Below are positions 44,320 to 53,416 of a DNA stretch of 64,000 nt, piece by piece (position 1 is the stretch's first letter; each line of letters begins with the position of its first letter). The notes below the pieces were generated by a model that saw only the letters and a list, made by a program, of their open reading frames with translations, was not told the DNA's origin and made no database searches. The stretch lies in assembly GCF_000222025.1 (NCBI RefSeq), contig NZ_AFQO01000015.1:1-64000 (forward strand). The letters run 5' to 3'. Origin of the DNA: Haemophilus haemolyticus M19501. GTDB lineage: Bacteria; Pseudomonadota; Gammaproteobacteria; Enterobacterales; Pasteurellaceae. A program made the position numbers and the translations under genes.

Positions 44320-44454
44320 CTAGAATCGAATACCAGAGCCAATCCCTAGTCCTAATCCAACGCCGTTACTTCCGCCACCAGTGCTGACGCCACCACCTAC
44401 AGTACAAGCAGCTAATATGCTTGATAATACAATAATAAAAAGTGTTTTCTTCAT
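44320..44454 (-). CDS. Small glycine-rich lipoprotein
   Basis: A 44-residue frame, MKKTLFIIVLSSILAAC followed by a mature part of 28 residues rich in glycine (TVGGGVSTGGG, VGLGLGIGSG, end IRF). The lipobox is LAAC with the acceptor Cys17. Stop TAG at 44320-44322. It starts 5 bp after the kinase-like gene stop and is likely co-transcribed with it; an ATG one codon earlier (44457) is also possible. A USS lies just beyond its stop. No function is known to me. Confidence 0.7.
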   Translation of the reverse strand: MKKTLFIIVLSSILAACTVGGGVSTGGGSNGVGLGLGIGSGIRF

Positions 44455-44459
44455 CATTT

Positions 44460-45176
44460 TTACTTTATTAATAAAATTTCAAATAATCGATAAACGGCAA
44501 TTAAGTCTGTCTTTGCAATAGGTTTAAAAGGTAACAAAAGATAGTAAATCCAGCGAAAACGCTGCAAATACATAATCATATTATGCCAATTTTGTACCTC
44601 ACAATGTGCTTTATAATACAATGCTACTTTTTGAATAAAATCATCTGAAATATCTTCTTCTCGACATAAACTATCAAAGAAAAATAGCATATCTCGAACG
44701 ATTAACCAATTTTGATTTTGACTACTTGAACGAGATTCAAAATCAAGAAAAGTAACTTTTCCCTTATCCCAAGTAATATCTCGAATAGCAGGACGACCAT
44801 GCACCAGATTTTTAGTATGTAAATCAATCAAAGCGAGACAAGCGTCATAAATAATCGAAAATTTTTGCTGATCATCTATCTTCTTATCACATAGCCATTG
44901 TGATACAGTGGCTCCCGCATCTTCCAAAACAAAAAAATCCTCATCATGATAAGAGACTATTGGAACAGGTGCATTTTTTTCAGCAAGATTTAACAAAGTT
45001 TGTAGTTCATTTTTAAAAGATTGCTTCGGATACGGTTTCAATAATAACCAAATCCCTTTCAATTTTTCAGGTTGCTTCAACCAAAATTTCTTGCCTTCAT
45101 ATTGAAAAGGATAAATTCTTTCATCACGATGTGCTATAACTAATTGGTTAACATATTCTTTAAATTCAGGGCTCAT
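44460..45176 (-). CDS. Kinase-fold protein with altered catalytic loop
   Basis: This 238-residue protein has the overall pattern of small APH/BUD32/WaaP-like kinases: an N-lobe lysine (FWLKQ, Lys34), a helix C glutamate (FKNELQTL, Glu57), a hinge (FFVLEDAG), a catalytic loop and a DFG-like DFE (145-147). The loop reads HGRPAIRD (126-133), where canonical enzymes have HGDxxxxN: Arg replaces the catalytic Asp, and Asp replaces the Asn. It could be an atypical kinase for a sugar or lipid substrate or a pseudokinase. No signal peptide. It heads a probable operon with the small lipoprotein gene. Confidence 0.72.
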   Translation of the reverse strand: MSPEFKEYVNQLVIAHRDERIYPFQYEGKKFWLKQPEKLKGIWLLLKPYPKQSFKNELQTLLNLAEKNAPVPIVSYHDEDFFVLEDAGATVSQWLCDKKIDDQQKFSIIYDACLALIDLHTKNLVHGRPAIRDITWDKGKVTFLDFESRSSSQNQNWLIVRDMLFFFDSLCREEDISDDFIQKVALYYKAHCEVQNWHNMIMYLQRFRWIYYLLLPFKPIAKTDLIAVYRLFEILLIK

Positions 45177-45255
45177 TACTACATCACTCCATTGCTATTT
45201 GTGGTATATTTATCCACTATTTTTATTTTGCTTTTAACTTAACTAAAAATTAAAT

Positions 45256-45827
45256 ATGAAAAAATTAAATTATTATTTCTTACGTTAACGTCTATTTTAA
45301 CTTTAACGGTATCCCCTAATATATCGGCTTCACCTTTTTCAATAACTGAATATCAAATTAATCAATATCTACAAGAGAAAGGAGCTATTGCAGATAAATT
45401 TGGCTTACCCGGATTATTTTTTCTTGATTATCAAATAAGAAATTTGAGTACGAAAATTGGGCAAACTAATGATAAACGTGTAGAAATGAGCGGTACTTTA
45501 GAGGGTTTATTTCAATTTGGCAATAAAAAACTGCCTGGAAAATTAAATCTGACCTTCGATACAATTCCTTATTATAATCCTGAAGAAGGCGCGGTTTATT
45601 TAAAGAAAATGCGTATTTTACGTTGGTCAGGAGAACCACAGCAATATATGCAACAAATGCAAGCAATCATGCCTTTTTTAAATGAGAATGTCGCTAAATT
45701 ACTGGAACATATTCCGGTTTATACATTAGATAAAAACAATATGCGTGATGTGCTTATAAAAAAATTTGCTAAAGAAATCCGTATAGAAAAAGGACAACTA
45801 TCCTTAGAGACCAGCATGTTCCAATGA
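45256..45827 (+). pseudogene. DUF1439 (YceB-like) secreted protein, frameshifted in the signal peptide
   Basis: From the ATG at 45256 the frame stops after ten codons. The +1 frame, open from just upstream, encodes a clean signal peptide (KKLKLLFLTLTSILTLTVSPNISA) and a mature DUF1439-like domain to 45827 (about 190 residues). One missing A in the run at 45267-45269 would restore MKKLKLLFL. Hence either a 1-bp sequencing error, a real mutation, or phase variation in the A-run. DUF1439 proteins are periplasmic or lipoproteins of unknown role in E. coli YceB. Confidence 0.75.
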
Positions 45828-45870
45828 TATTCATATGATGTAATTGAACGTTGCTTGTTGATAGAAGGAT

Positions 45871-45914
45871 AAAAAGGGCGATGAAAATCTAAGAAAAATT
45901 TTCACCGCCCTTTT
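45871..45914. terminator. Degenerate paired-USS terminator (DUF1439 gene / fabA)
   Basis: AAAAGGGCGATGAAAAT and ATTTTCACCGCCCTTTT form a long stem with one mismatch, a G-U wobble when read on the minus (fabA) strand. The core AAAGGGCGGT is the uptake signal AAAGTGCGGT with T changed to G. The same type follows infB. Confidence 0.82.
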
Positions 45915-45935
45915 GTATGAATTAATAAAGAAAAA

Positions 45936-46469
45936 TTAAAATGCAGAGGTATCTTGGAATAGCCCAACTTTTAAATCTGTTGCTGTATAAATAACGCGGC
46001 CATCAACTTCAACTTCACCATCAGCCATTCCCATAACCAGTTTACGATTAATAACTCGTTTCATATGGATTCGGTAAACTACTTTTTTAGCTGTTGGCAA
46101 AATTTGCCCTGTAAATTTTACTTCACCAACGCCTAATGCTCTGCCTTTTCCTTTGCCACCAATCCAGCCTAAATAAAACCCAACAAGCTGCCACATAGCA
46201 TCTAATCCTAAACAACCAGGCATCACTGGATCGCCAATGAAATGACAACCAAAAAATGGCAATTCAGGCTTAATATCAAGTTCGGCTTCAATATACCCTT
46301 TACTAAAAGCACCTGTTTCCTCATTCATTTCAATAATGCGATCCATCATCAGCATAGTTGGAGCAGGTAATTGAGGCCCTTCTTTGCCGAATAATTCGCC
46401 GCGACCTGATGCGAGCAAATCATCATAAGAATAGCTACTTTTTTTATTAGGTGTACAAGTGTTTTGCAT
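45936..46469 (-). CDS. fabA: 3-hydroxydecanoyl-ACP dehydratase/isomerase
   Basis: This 177-residue hotdog-fold enzyme dehydrates 3-hydroxyacyl-ACP and isomerises trans-2 to cis-3-decenoyl-ACP, the branch point to unsaturated fatty acids. The active-site His ([17 protein letters not shown]) and Asp ([16 protein letters not shown]) are visible. ATG at 46469 follows AGGAA and gives standard length; the longer frame adds 17 unsupported residues. A 15-bp palindrome lies 26 bp upstream. It shares a convergent terminator with the DUF1439 gene. Confidence 0.97.
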   Translation of the reverse strand: MQNTCTPNKKSSYSYDDLLASGRGELFGKEGPQLPAPTMLMMDRIIEMNEETGAFSKGYIEAELDIKPELPFFGCHFIGDPVMPGCLGLDAMWQLVGFYLGWIGGKGKGRALGVGEVKFTGQILPTAKKVVYRIHMKRVINRKLVMGMADGEVEVDGRVIYTATDLKVGLFQDTSAF

Positions 46470-46495
46470 TTTAGGTTCCTTTATATATGATAAAT

Positions 46496-46510
46496 TCAGT
46501 TTAAAACTGA
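46496..46510. promoter_or_regulatory. Palindromic candidate operator upstream of fabA
   Basis: TCAGTTT-A-AAACTGA is a perfect 15-bp inverted repeat, 27-41 bp before the fabA start codon, where a repressor could block transcription. It is not a recognisable FadR or FabR consensus site. The regulator is unknown. Confidence 0.4.
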
Positions 46511-46606
46511 TATAAAACATTCTAAAGAGAACATAGCAAAGTGTAAATAGCTAACACTTGTTCGCAAAACTTGTCGGAGCAGTCACTTTGATAGATTATA
46601 GAAGAA

Positions 46607-46632
46607 ATAAAAGCGAACAAATGTTCGCTTTT
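46607..46632 (-). terminator. Terminator after the Lon-like gene
   Basis: AAGCGAAC and GTTCGCTT form an 8-bp stem with a 4-nt loop, flanked by A/T tracts, 8 bp beyond the stop of the Lon-like gene. Confidence 0.8.
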
Positions 46633-46638
46633 TATCTA

Positions 46639-48411
46639 TTAAGGACGGAAGAAATTCCAAAAACCTTTCCTTTCTGAATCAGCTCTCCCCTCAATTCGAC
46701 GTTGAATGAGACGAGATAAAGGCTCAGTTTTTTCTGTATAATCTTTGTTTTCATCTAGCAAATCACGATTAAATAATAATTCGCAAGCTTGATAAATATC
46801 TTCTACAGGATAAATAAAAAATTCACCATTTTTTACCGCACTTTTCACTTCATCAGACAAACTCAGTTGCTGAATAGTCGTCATTGGGATGATGACACCT
46901 TGTTTTCCAGTTAAACCACGACGTTGGCAAATAGTAAAAAAGCCTTCAATCTTATCATTTACCCCACCAACAGAATGAACAAGTCCAAATTGATCAATCG
47001 ATCCTGTAATTGCGATATGTTGAGGCAAAGGCAAATCGGCTAAAGCACTTGCTAACACACAAAAAATTGCCAAAGATGCACTATCACCATCAATTTCTCC
47101 ATAAGACTGTTCAAACACTAATGAGGCAGAAAATGGCAATTGCGATGGCAAATCTAATATATTGGAAAGACAAGCTTGCGCAATCATCATGCCTTTACCG
47201 TGAATATTTCCAGCGAGTTCATTTTTTCTTTCAACGTCGATCACTTCCCCATCGCCGAATTGTACAATACAACTAATACGCGAAGGTTCGCCGAAACATA
47301 CGGGCGTACCAGGATATTCAATTACTGAAAGACCATTAATTTGCCCAACAATTTCTCCTTGAGTTTCGACATAAACTTGCTCATTTAAAATATCGGCATA
47401 AGTTTGTTCTTTTAGGAAACCATATTGTGCCAATTTTTGCTGAAAAACATCCTCAAAATCCTCCGCACTTAATGCAGTTTTTTCAGCAAAAGTTGAAGCA
47501 TCCTGTAATATTTCTTTTAATTTGAGAGGTGATGCGTTAATTAAAAAGCGATCTTCACTTTCACGCACCAATAATTGATAGAGTTTATTTAACGCCGAAA
47601 AATCTAGCGCAATATTTTGCTCTTGAGCTATTTGTTGTACATAACCCGCCCAAGTTTTTTGTTCCTCAACTTCAGCCACAGAAACATAACTTTCAATTTC
47701 AGCATAATCGGCGAAAGAATAAAGGTTTTCTTCTAACTCAGCCAAAGTGGCTAATTCGGTACGATTACCAAGTACAATCACTTTTAAGTTCAGCGCATAG
47801 CTTGGTATATCACAAGGTAAATTTTTAAATGGATGGGCTGAATACCAATCAAAAGTTTGGGTTTGCAGAATTTGTTTTAATCGCCCCCATAAATCAAATT
47901 GAGATAACAATGTTGCCGCACTTAAAATCAAAACACCGCCATTAGCTTTATGCACTAATCCTGGCACTAATTGAATATCTTGTGAACTTGGATGAATCCG
48001 AAAACTGCCGAAAAGCTGGAATTGATCGCAATACAATGCGCTTAACGCCTCACCTTGACTGGCAAAATTATCATCTAAAGATTTTACTGGCTCGGTATAA
48101 ACATGAGGAAAAGAAAAAGAGTCGCCTTGCTCTATCACATAATTCACACCGAAAATTGATCGCTCTTTGTGATGGTTTTTCGATATAAAATTTTGTAATA
48201 ATTCCGCATATTCAACCGGTTCACCTACTTTCATCATCAATAAGGAACGCGTTGGATGGCGTAAAAATAAATCGATAGCCTGTGTGGCATTCGGTTGTAA
48301 TGCCCAAAAATCCACTGGTTCTAAAGGAAAATCTTGAATTGCCAAATCAGGTTGTAATGCCTGCCAATTTAAAGATTGCTCAATAGCTTGTTGTTGAGAA
48401 AATAATGAACT
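46639..48411 (-). CDS. Lon-like (YcbZ/LonH) ATP-dependent protease homologue
   Basis: This 590-residue protein resembles E. coli YcbZ. The C-terminal half is a Lon-type proteolytic domain: catalytic Ser in SYGEIDGDSASLA and Lys in VGGVNDKIEGF, preceded by EPSRISCIVQFGDGEVIDVERK. The N-terminal half is a divergent AAA-like region with no clear Walker A. Start is placed at the GTG at 48411 (MSSLFSQQQAIEQ) after AGAAAGAGA; a GTG at 48444 would add 11 residues. It lies between fabA and matP exactly as in E. coli. Confidence 0.88.
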   Translation of the reverse strand, partial: SSLFSQQQAIEQSLNWQALQPDLAIQDFPLEPVDFWALQPNATQAIDLFLRHPTRSLLMMKVGEPVEYAELLQNFISKNHHKERSIFGVNYVIEQGDSFSFPHVYTEPVKSLDDNFASQGEALSALYCDQFQLFGSFRIHPSSQDIQLVPGLVHKANGGVLILSAATLLSQFDLWGRLKQILQTQTFDWYSAHPFKNLPCDIPSYALNLKVIVLGNRTELATLAELEENLYSFADYAEIESYVSVAEVEEQKTWAGYVQQIAQEQNIALDFSALNKLYQLLVRESEDRFLINASPLKLKEILQDASTFAEKTALSAEDFEDVFQQKLAQYGFLKEQTYADILNEQVYVETQGEIVGQINGLSVIEYPGTPVCFGEPSRISCIVQFGDGEVIDVERKNELAGNIHGKGMMIAQACLSNILDLPSQLPFSASLVFEQSYGEIDGDSASLAIFCVLASALADLPLPQHIAITGSIDQFGLVHSVGGVNDKIEGFFTICQRRGLTGKQGVIIPMTTIQQLSLSDEVKSAVKNGEFFIYPVEDIYQACELLFNRDLLDENKDYTEKTEPLSRLIQRRIEGRADSERKGFWNFFRP

Positions 48412-48540
48412 CACGGCTGGTCTCTTTCTAGAAAAATTGACCACATTATCGCATATTTAATGGCCTTGTGAAAATCCACTAGAAAATCAGCATAAAAACA
48501 CGTATATTAATGCAGTTACCACGTCACTCAATGATAAAAA

Positions 48541-48987
48541 ATGAAATATCAAAAACTCGAAAATCAAGAAGCAAATTGGAAATGGATTTACCTAATTCGT
48601 AAACATCGCGAAGGGGAAAATATCACGCGTTATGAAGAACGAAGTTTACAAGAAGCTAAAGCCCAAGAATTATTAGAATCCCAAAATTATCCGGAAAAAA
48701 TTGAAGAATGGATTAAGAATCATCTTTCTCCAGCCTTACCGATTAAGCTCGATCAGGCCATTCGTGCACGCCGTAAACGCTTTTTTAATGGTGAAAAACA
48801 ACATACCAAGAAAAAATCCATTGATTTAGAATATGCGGTTTGGCTACGTCTTTCTAAATATTCTAGAAAAATGAAAATGACACTTTCGGAAACAATTACG
48901 TATATGATTGACGAAAGAGAAAGCAAAGCGCAATTTGAAAACCAAATGGCAGCAATGAAAACCAGTTTAAAGAATTTATTAAAATAA
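48541..48987 (+). CDS. matP: Macrodomain Ter protein MatP
   Basis: This 148-residue DNA-binding protein organises the terminus region by binding matS sites. It begins MKYQKLENQEANWKWIYLIRKHREGENITRYEE, close to E. coli MatP, and ends in a ribbon-helix-helix plus coiled coil (WLRLSKYSRKMKMTLSETITYMID). It diverges from the Lon-like gene. A matP gene implies matS sites in the chromosome; I did not find a match to GTGACRNYGTCAC in this window. Confidence 0.94.
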   Translation: MKYQKLENQEANWKWIYLIRKHREGENITRYEERSLQEAKAQELLESQNYPEKIEEWIKNHLSPALPIKLDQAIRARRKRFFNGEKQHTKKKSIDLEYAVWLRLSKYSRKMKMTLSETITYMIDERESKAQFENQMAAMKTSLKNLLK

Positions 48988-49016
48988 AAAAGACAAGCTG
49001 CAATTCTTGTCTTTTT
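48988..49016. terminator. Terminator between matP and cspD
   Basis: AAAAGACAAG and CTTGTCTTTTT pair around an 8-nt loop, with A and T tracts on each side, between converging genes. Confidence 0.85.
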
Positions 49017-49054
49017 GAGTTAGGACTAATAGAGAAAAATTTAGAGCATTCGCA

Positions 49055-49273
49055 TTACTCTTGATTATCCACAAGTGGAATTATTTTCGTGGCATGAGAT
49101 CCTTTGTCTCCGTGGATAACTTCAAACTGCACCTTTTGACCTGCTTTTAATGAACGATAACCGTCCATTTCAATCACTGAATAATGTGCAAAAATATCAG
49201 CATCCACGCCTTCTGCGGAAATGAAACCAAATCCTTTTGCATTATTGAACCATTTCACAACACCAATTTCCAT
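49055..49273 (-). CDS. cspD: Cold-shock-domain protein CspD
   Basis: This 72-residue single-stranded nucleic acid-binding protein has the RNP1-like motif KGFGFIS and RNP2-like DIFAHYSVI. Although it carries a cold-shock domain, E. coli CspD responds to stationary phase and inhibits replication. The ATG at 49273 is standard (MEIGVVKWFNNAKGFGF); the longer frame has no support. Confidence 0.95.
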   Translation of the reverse strand: MEIGVVKWFNNAKGFGFISAEGVDADIFAHYSVIEMDGYRSLKAGQKVQFEVIHGDKGSHATKIIPLVDNQE

Positions 49274-49417
49274 AAAAGACCTCTCTAGGCTTCGCCTACT
49301 AAAACAATAAATCAATAAGACTCTCGCCTTATCACCTCGTATGGACGTTATATTCAAATATTTTGATCGGTTATGCAATGAGCAATATTCAAAAATGATA
49401 AGTAGATCACAAAAAAT

Positions 49418-49576
49418 TTAATTTTCTGGAGTTTTTTTATCATTTTTATGAATTTCTCGTAGTGCTTTCGCCACTATTTGAATCGCTTCTCCACTACTAA
49501 TCCCTTTTGCCATAAGTTCTTGAATTTGTTCAACTGCTTTTTGCTGCTGTTCGTGTGTTAAGTTAATATCAAACAT
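49418..49576 (-). CDS. YoaH-family (UPF0181) small protein
   Basis: A 52-residue frame, [20 protein letters not shown], then [20 protein letters not shown] and a charged end, matches the YoaH/UPF0181 family of unknown function. Start ATG 49574-49576 lies inside the last codons of truC (8-bp overlap), so it is the third gene of yqcC-truC-yoaH. Prediction: two short helices. Confidence 0.82.
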   Translation of the reverse strand: MFDINLTHEQQQKAVEQIQELMAKGISSGEAIQIVAKALREIHKNDKKTPEN

Positions 49577-50288
49577 TTTCCCACCCAAATTGATTCATTA
49601 ATTGATGCCATTGTTCATCTAAACCTGCTGTAATTGTTATTTGCTCTTTCGTTATTGGATGAATAAAAGACAAACTATTAGAATGTAAAAATAACCGAGA
49701 ACAGCCAAGATGCAAGGTTAACGCACGATTTTGATGCAAATCACCATATTGCGTATCACCTAAAATTGGGTGAAAAATATGTTTCATATGGCGACGTAAT
49801 TGGTGTTTTCTGCCTGTATGAGGGATTAATTTAACCAAAGAATAACGCGCCGTTTGATAACGCCCAGCAGGATAAGGCATTTCGACTATTTTTAATCCTT
49901 CATAATCAGTAATGGCTTCTTGAGACTCTTTATCTTCTTGAGAAAATTTATCTGCGATTTTATCCAATTGAATTTTTAGTGGATAATCTATCCGCTCTTT
50001 TCCCTGTAGATACCCTCGCACTACAGCCAAATAAGATTTCTGAACGCACTTTTGTTCAAACTGTTCACACATTAGGTTCGCAATTTCACTGCTCAATGCA
50101 AATAACAACACGCCAGATGTCGGTCGATCTAAACGATGAATAGGAAATACATGTTGGCCAATTTGATCTCGCAAAGTTTGCATCACAAATTGAGTTTCGT
50201 GAGGATCTAACCAACTACGATGAACCAACATGCCTGCAGGCTTATTCACCGCAACGAGAAACTCATCTTGATATAAAATTTCTAACAT
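49569..50288 (-). CDS. truC: tRNA pseudouridine-65 synthase
   Basis: This 239-residue RluA-family enzyme makes pseudouridine 65 in tRNA-Ile and tRNA-Asp. The catalytic Asp is in [14 protein letters not shown], and the N-terminal [13 protein letters not shown] and C-terminal [11 protein letters not shown] are typical. Length fits TruC (E. coli 260). It overlaps yqcC upstream by 7 bp and the YoaH-like gene downstream by 8 bp. Confidence 0.92.
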   Translation of the reverse strand: MLEILYQDEFLVAVNKPAGMLVHRSWLDPHETQFVMQTLRDQIGQHVFPIHRLDRPTSGVLLFALSSEIANLMCEQFEQKCVQKSYLAVVRGYLQGKERIDYPLKIQLDKIADKFSQEDKESQEAITDYEGLKIVEMPYPAGRYQTARYSLVKLIPHTGRKHQLRRHMKHIFHPILGDTQYGDLHQNRALTLHLGCSRLFLHSNSLSFIHPITKEQITITAGLDEQWHQLMNQFGWENV

Positions 50289-50602
50289 TCTTTCTTGTTC
50301 AGAAGTTCTTCTAAAGCAACTAAAGGAGTTAATAATTGTTGTAACTCATTAAATTCCTTCATTGCTTCTTCAATATAAGGAGAAATAGCAATTTTATTTG
50401 GCAAGGTTGAACCACTTTCTAACAATGCCTGCATACGTGGAATAAATACCCACTGTAGCCACTCTTCGGCAGACATCGTATCAATTGAAAAAGGTTCTTC
50501 ACTTAAAAACGCCTCTGCAGCAGGGGGCATCGTTTGCCATAAATTAAGCTGCTGCATGGTAATTTGAAGCTGTTCAAGATGCTGTTTAGTTTGATTACGC
50601 AT
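50282..50602 (-). CDS. yqcC: YqcC-family (DUF446) protein
   Basis: This 106-residue helical protein matches the YqcC/DUF446 family: LQITMQQLNLWQTMPPAAEAFLSEEPF, then MSAEEWLQWVFIPRMQALLESG. Function is unknown. It sits upstream of truC as in E. coli (yqcC-truC), with overlapping reading frames that imply coupled expression. Confidence 0.9.
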   Translation of the reverse strand: MRNQTKQHLEQLQITMQQLNLWQTMPPAAEAFLSEEPFSIDTMSAEEWLQWVFIPRMQALLESGSTLPNKIAISPYIEEAMKEFNELQQLLTPLVALEELLNKKEC

Positions 50603-50612
50603 ATTTTATGTC

Positions 50613-52073
50613 CTAATTAATGAATTTTTTTGCAAATACACGCACATTTGAGAAACCATTTTCTTTCAAATATAAGGCTTGTAATTTACTCATTACACCA
50701 CGTTCACAATACAACACGTAATTTTTACTTTGATCAAGGCTACCAAATTGAGAGGAAAGTTTGTAGAACGGCATTTGAATGACTTCATGTGTATCTGATT
50801 CAAATGGATTTTCATCCGTTTCTTCTGGGCTACGAATATCCAAAATCACTTCATTTTCACCCAATACAGAAATTGCCTCTACTTCCACGACTTCTTTTTC
50901 TGTTTCTTCTGCGATCTGGCGAATATCTAAATATTTCGCATTTTGTACCGCACTTTCAAGAATCTCAAAATTAAAATGCCCTTCTTCTTCTAGAATCTTT
51001 TCTCGAACAGCTTTGATCGTAGGATTTTTTGAAATCACGCCACAAAATTCCGGCATAGATTTTGCAATATCGTCAGTACCAATTTCTTTCGCCATTGCGA
51101 TAATTTGTTCTTTATCATGGGTAATTAACGGACGTAATACTAAGGCATCACCAGCTTCATCAATCAAGCGTAAATTGGTTAAAGTTTGGCTAGAAACTTG
51201 CCCTAATGCCTCCCCTGTCACAATCGCTTCAATATTGAAACGTTGAGCGACTTTACTTGCGGCACGCACCATCATCCGTTTTAATACAACGCCCATTTGG
51301 CCGTTATCGACGTTCTCTAAAATCTCACCGACAACCCCTTCAAAGTTAATCGCAATAAAGCGTACTTTATGTGAAGCGCTATAGCGTTGCCAAATATGAT
51401 AAGCCATTTGTTTAACGCCAATTTCATGGGCTGCGCCGCCAAGATTAAAGAAACAATAATGAACTCGGGAACCACGACGAATCAACATATAACTCGATAC
51501 GCCTGAATCAAATCCCCCAGAAATCAAAGAAAGCACATCCTCTTGCGTCCCAATCGGATAACCGCCAATACCAGCGTGACGTGCTTTAACTAACATCATT
51601 TTGTCATCTTCAATATCAATACGAACAGTCACATCTGGATTTTTCAACCGCACTTTTGCGCTTTCAATATGTTGATTTAATCCACCACCGATATAACGTT
51701 CTGCTTCAATCGAACTAAATTTATGTTTCCCCTTACGTTTTACTCGAACACAAAAAGTTTTGCCTTGAAGTTGTTGCGAGACATCAGCAAGCGTCAATTC
51801 AAAAATATGATGTAAATCGGTAAACGGTTTTTCTTCAACTTCTAAAAAATGATGAATACCAGGAATACGTTGTAACAAAGCAATTAATTCTTCACGATTT
51901 TCTTCATTTTTTGACCGCACTTCAATGTAATCCCAGTGACGTACAACTGCAGTTTCTTCATCATATTTCTGTAAAATATTGCGAATATTAGAGGTTAAAA
52001 TTTTTGCGAAACGTTTACGAACAGTTTCGCTCTTAATCATAATTTCAGGAAAAAGTTTAACGATAAATTTCAT
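50613..52073 (-). CDS. thiI: tRNA 4-thiouridine synthase ThiI
   Basis: This 486-residue enzyme adenylates and transfers sulfur to U8 of tRNA and to the ThiS carrier in thiazole synthesis. THUMP domain (about 60-165), PP-loop motif [12 protein letters not shown] (about 186-197), and a C-terminal rhodanese domain with the persulfide cysteine in YCERGVMSK are all present. Length matches E. coli ThiI (482). It diverges from xseB-ispA-dxs, the arrangement of E. coli. Confidence 0.96.
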   Translation of the reverse strand: MKFIVKLFPEIMIKSETVRKRFAKILTSNIRNILQKYDEETAVVRHWDYIEVRSKNEENREELIALLQRIPGIHHFLEVEEKPFTDLHHIFELTLADVSQQLQGKTFCVRVKRKGKHKFSSIEAERYIGGGLNQHIESAKVRLKNPDVTVRIDIEDDKMMLVKARHAGIGGYPIGTQEDVLSLISGGFDSGVSSYMLIRRGSRVHYCFFNLGGAAHEIGVKQMAYHIWQRYSASHKVRFIAINFEGVVGEILENVDNGQMGVVLKRMMVRAASKVAQRFNIEAIVTGEALGQVSSQTLTNLRLIDEAGDALVLRPLITHDKEQIIAMAKEIGTDDIAKSMPEFCGVISKNPTIKAVREKILEEEGHFNFEILESAVQNAKYLDIRQIAEETEKEVVEVEAISVLGENEVILDIRSPEETDENPFESDTHEVIQMPFYKLSSQFGSLDQSKNYVLYCERGVMSKLQALYLKENGFSNVRVFAKKFIN

Positions 52074-52232
52074 ATAAATAGCTTAGGTATTTCTTGGGTA
52101 TTTAAAGTGGCGAGTATTTTACGCAAAGATAGTGAAAAGTCCACTGGTCCTAGCTTGAAATAATTTTTTAACAACTCAAGTAAAATACAGTACAATGACA
52201 AGCAATTTTTACCGTGAAAAAAGGATAATTCC

Positions 52233-52472
52233 ATGGCGCGTAAACCCGCATCTTCACAAGATTTTGAGACAACGTTAGCGCAGTTAGAAAATATTGTTAC
52301 ACATTTAGAAAATGGCGATCTACCATTAGAAGAAGCGTTAAAAGAATTTGAACAAGGTGTGCAATTGGCTAAATTAGGACAAGAACGTTTACAACAAGCA
52401 GAACAACGTATTCAGATCTTATTGCAAAAAACAGAAGATGCCCCACTGAATGATTATGAAGGGAATGCTTAA
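52233..52472 (+). CDS. xseB: Exodeoxyribonuclease VII small subunit
   Basis: This 79-residue helical subunit of exonuclease VII has the family core [35 protein letters not shown]. The ATG follows AAGGA. It overlaps ispA by one base (TAATG), giving the operon xseB-ispA-dxs. The large subunit xseA is not in the window. Confidence 0.96.
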   Translation: MARKPASSQDFETTLAQLENIVTHLENGDLPLEEALKEFEQGVQLAKLGQERLQQAEQRIQILLQKTEDAPLNDYEGNA

Positions 52473-53362
52473 TGGGTAACTTTTCTGAAGAATTACAACA
52501 GGTTCAAACTCGTATTAACCACTTTTTAGAAGCTCAATTTGAGGGAATTGAAAGTCATAATGCGCCTTTGCTTGAGGCGATGAAATACGCATTATTACTT
52601 GGTGGTAAACGGGTTAGGCCTTTTTTAGTTTACGCAACAGGTCAAATGCTTGGCGCAGAGAAACAAACCTTAGATTACGCCGCTGCCGCTATTGAAGCCA
52701 TTCATGCCTATTCCTTAATTCACGATGATTTACCCGCAATGGATGATGACAGTCTACGTCGTGGGCACCCTACTTGCCATATCCAATTTGATGAAGCTAC
52801 GGCTATTCTTGCGGGCGATGCGCTGCAAAGTTTCGCTTTTGAAATATTAACTAAAACGCCAAATATTTCTTCTGAACAAAAACTGGCTTTAGTTCAAATT
52901 TTAGCGCAAGGCGCGGGTGTACAAGGAATGTGCTTAGGGCAAAGTTTAGATCTTATCTCTGAGCATAAACAAATTAGTTTAAGCGAATTAGAATTAATCC
53001 ATCGTAACAAAACGGGCGCATTGCTGATTGCTGCATTAAAATTAGGTTTTATTTGTTCTCCGCATTTTACCGACAAAACTTTAGAACAATCCTTAACACA
53101 ATATGCGGAAGCCATTGGCTTAGCCTTTCAAGTTCAAGATGATATTTTAGATATTGAAGGTGATAGTGCAGAAATTGGCAAACAAGTCGGTGCGGATCTT
53201 GATTTAGATAAAAGTACGTATCCCAAATTACTTGGGTTAAGTGGCGCAAAACAAAAAGCACAAGATTTATATCAAAGTGCTTTGTCTGAATTAGAAAAGA
53301 TTCCTTTTGATACAACCGCACTTCGTGCATTAGCTGAATTCATTATTACTAGAAAAAGTTAA
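52472..53362 (+). CDS. ispA: Farnesyl diphosphate synthase
   Basis: This 296-residue prenyltransferase condenses isopentenyl diphosphate with DMAPP and GPP to C15. Both aspartate-rich motifs are present: DDLPAMDDD (about 85-93) and QVQDDILDIEGD (about 221-232), along with GGKRVRPFL. It is translationally coupled to xseB. A USS (ACCGCACTT) lies near the 3' end. Confidence 0.96.
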   Translation: MGNFSEELQQVQTRINHFLEAQFEGIESHNAPLLEAMKYALLLGGKRVRPFLVYATGQMLGAEKQTLDYAAAAIEAIHAYSLIHDDLPAMDDDSLRRGHPTCHIQFDEATAILAGDALQSFAFEILTKTPNISSEQKLALVQILAQGAGVQGMCLGQSLDLISEHKQISLSELELIHRNKTGALLIAALKLGFICSPHFTDKTLEQSLTQYAEAIGLAFQVQDDILDIEGDSAEIGKQVGADLDLDKSTYPKLLGLSGAKQKAQDLYQSALSELEKIPFDTTALRALAEFIITRKS

Positions 53363-53416
53363 TACCGACCGCATCAATGCTCACAAAGTGCGGTCAAAAA
53401 TTATAACGTTTTTAAA

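Noticed and set aside
48541-48987. matS site near matP
   Set aside because: No sequence fitting GTGACRNYGTCAC was found in the window.
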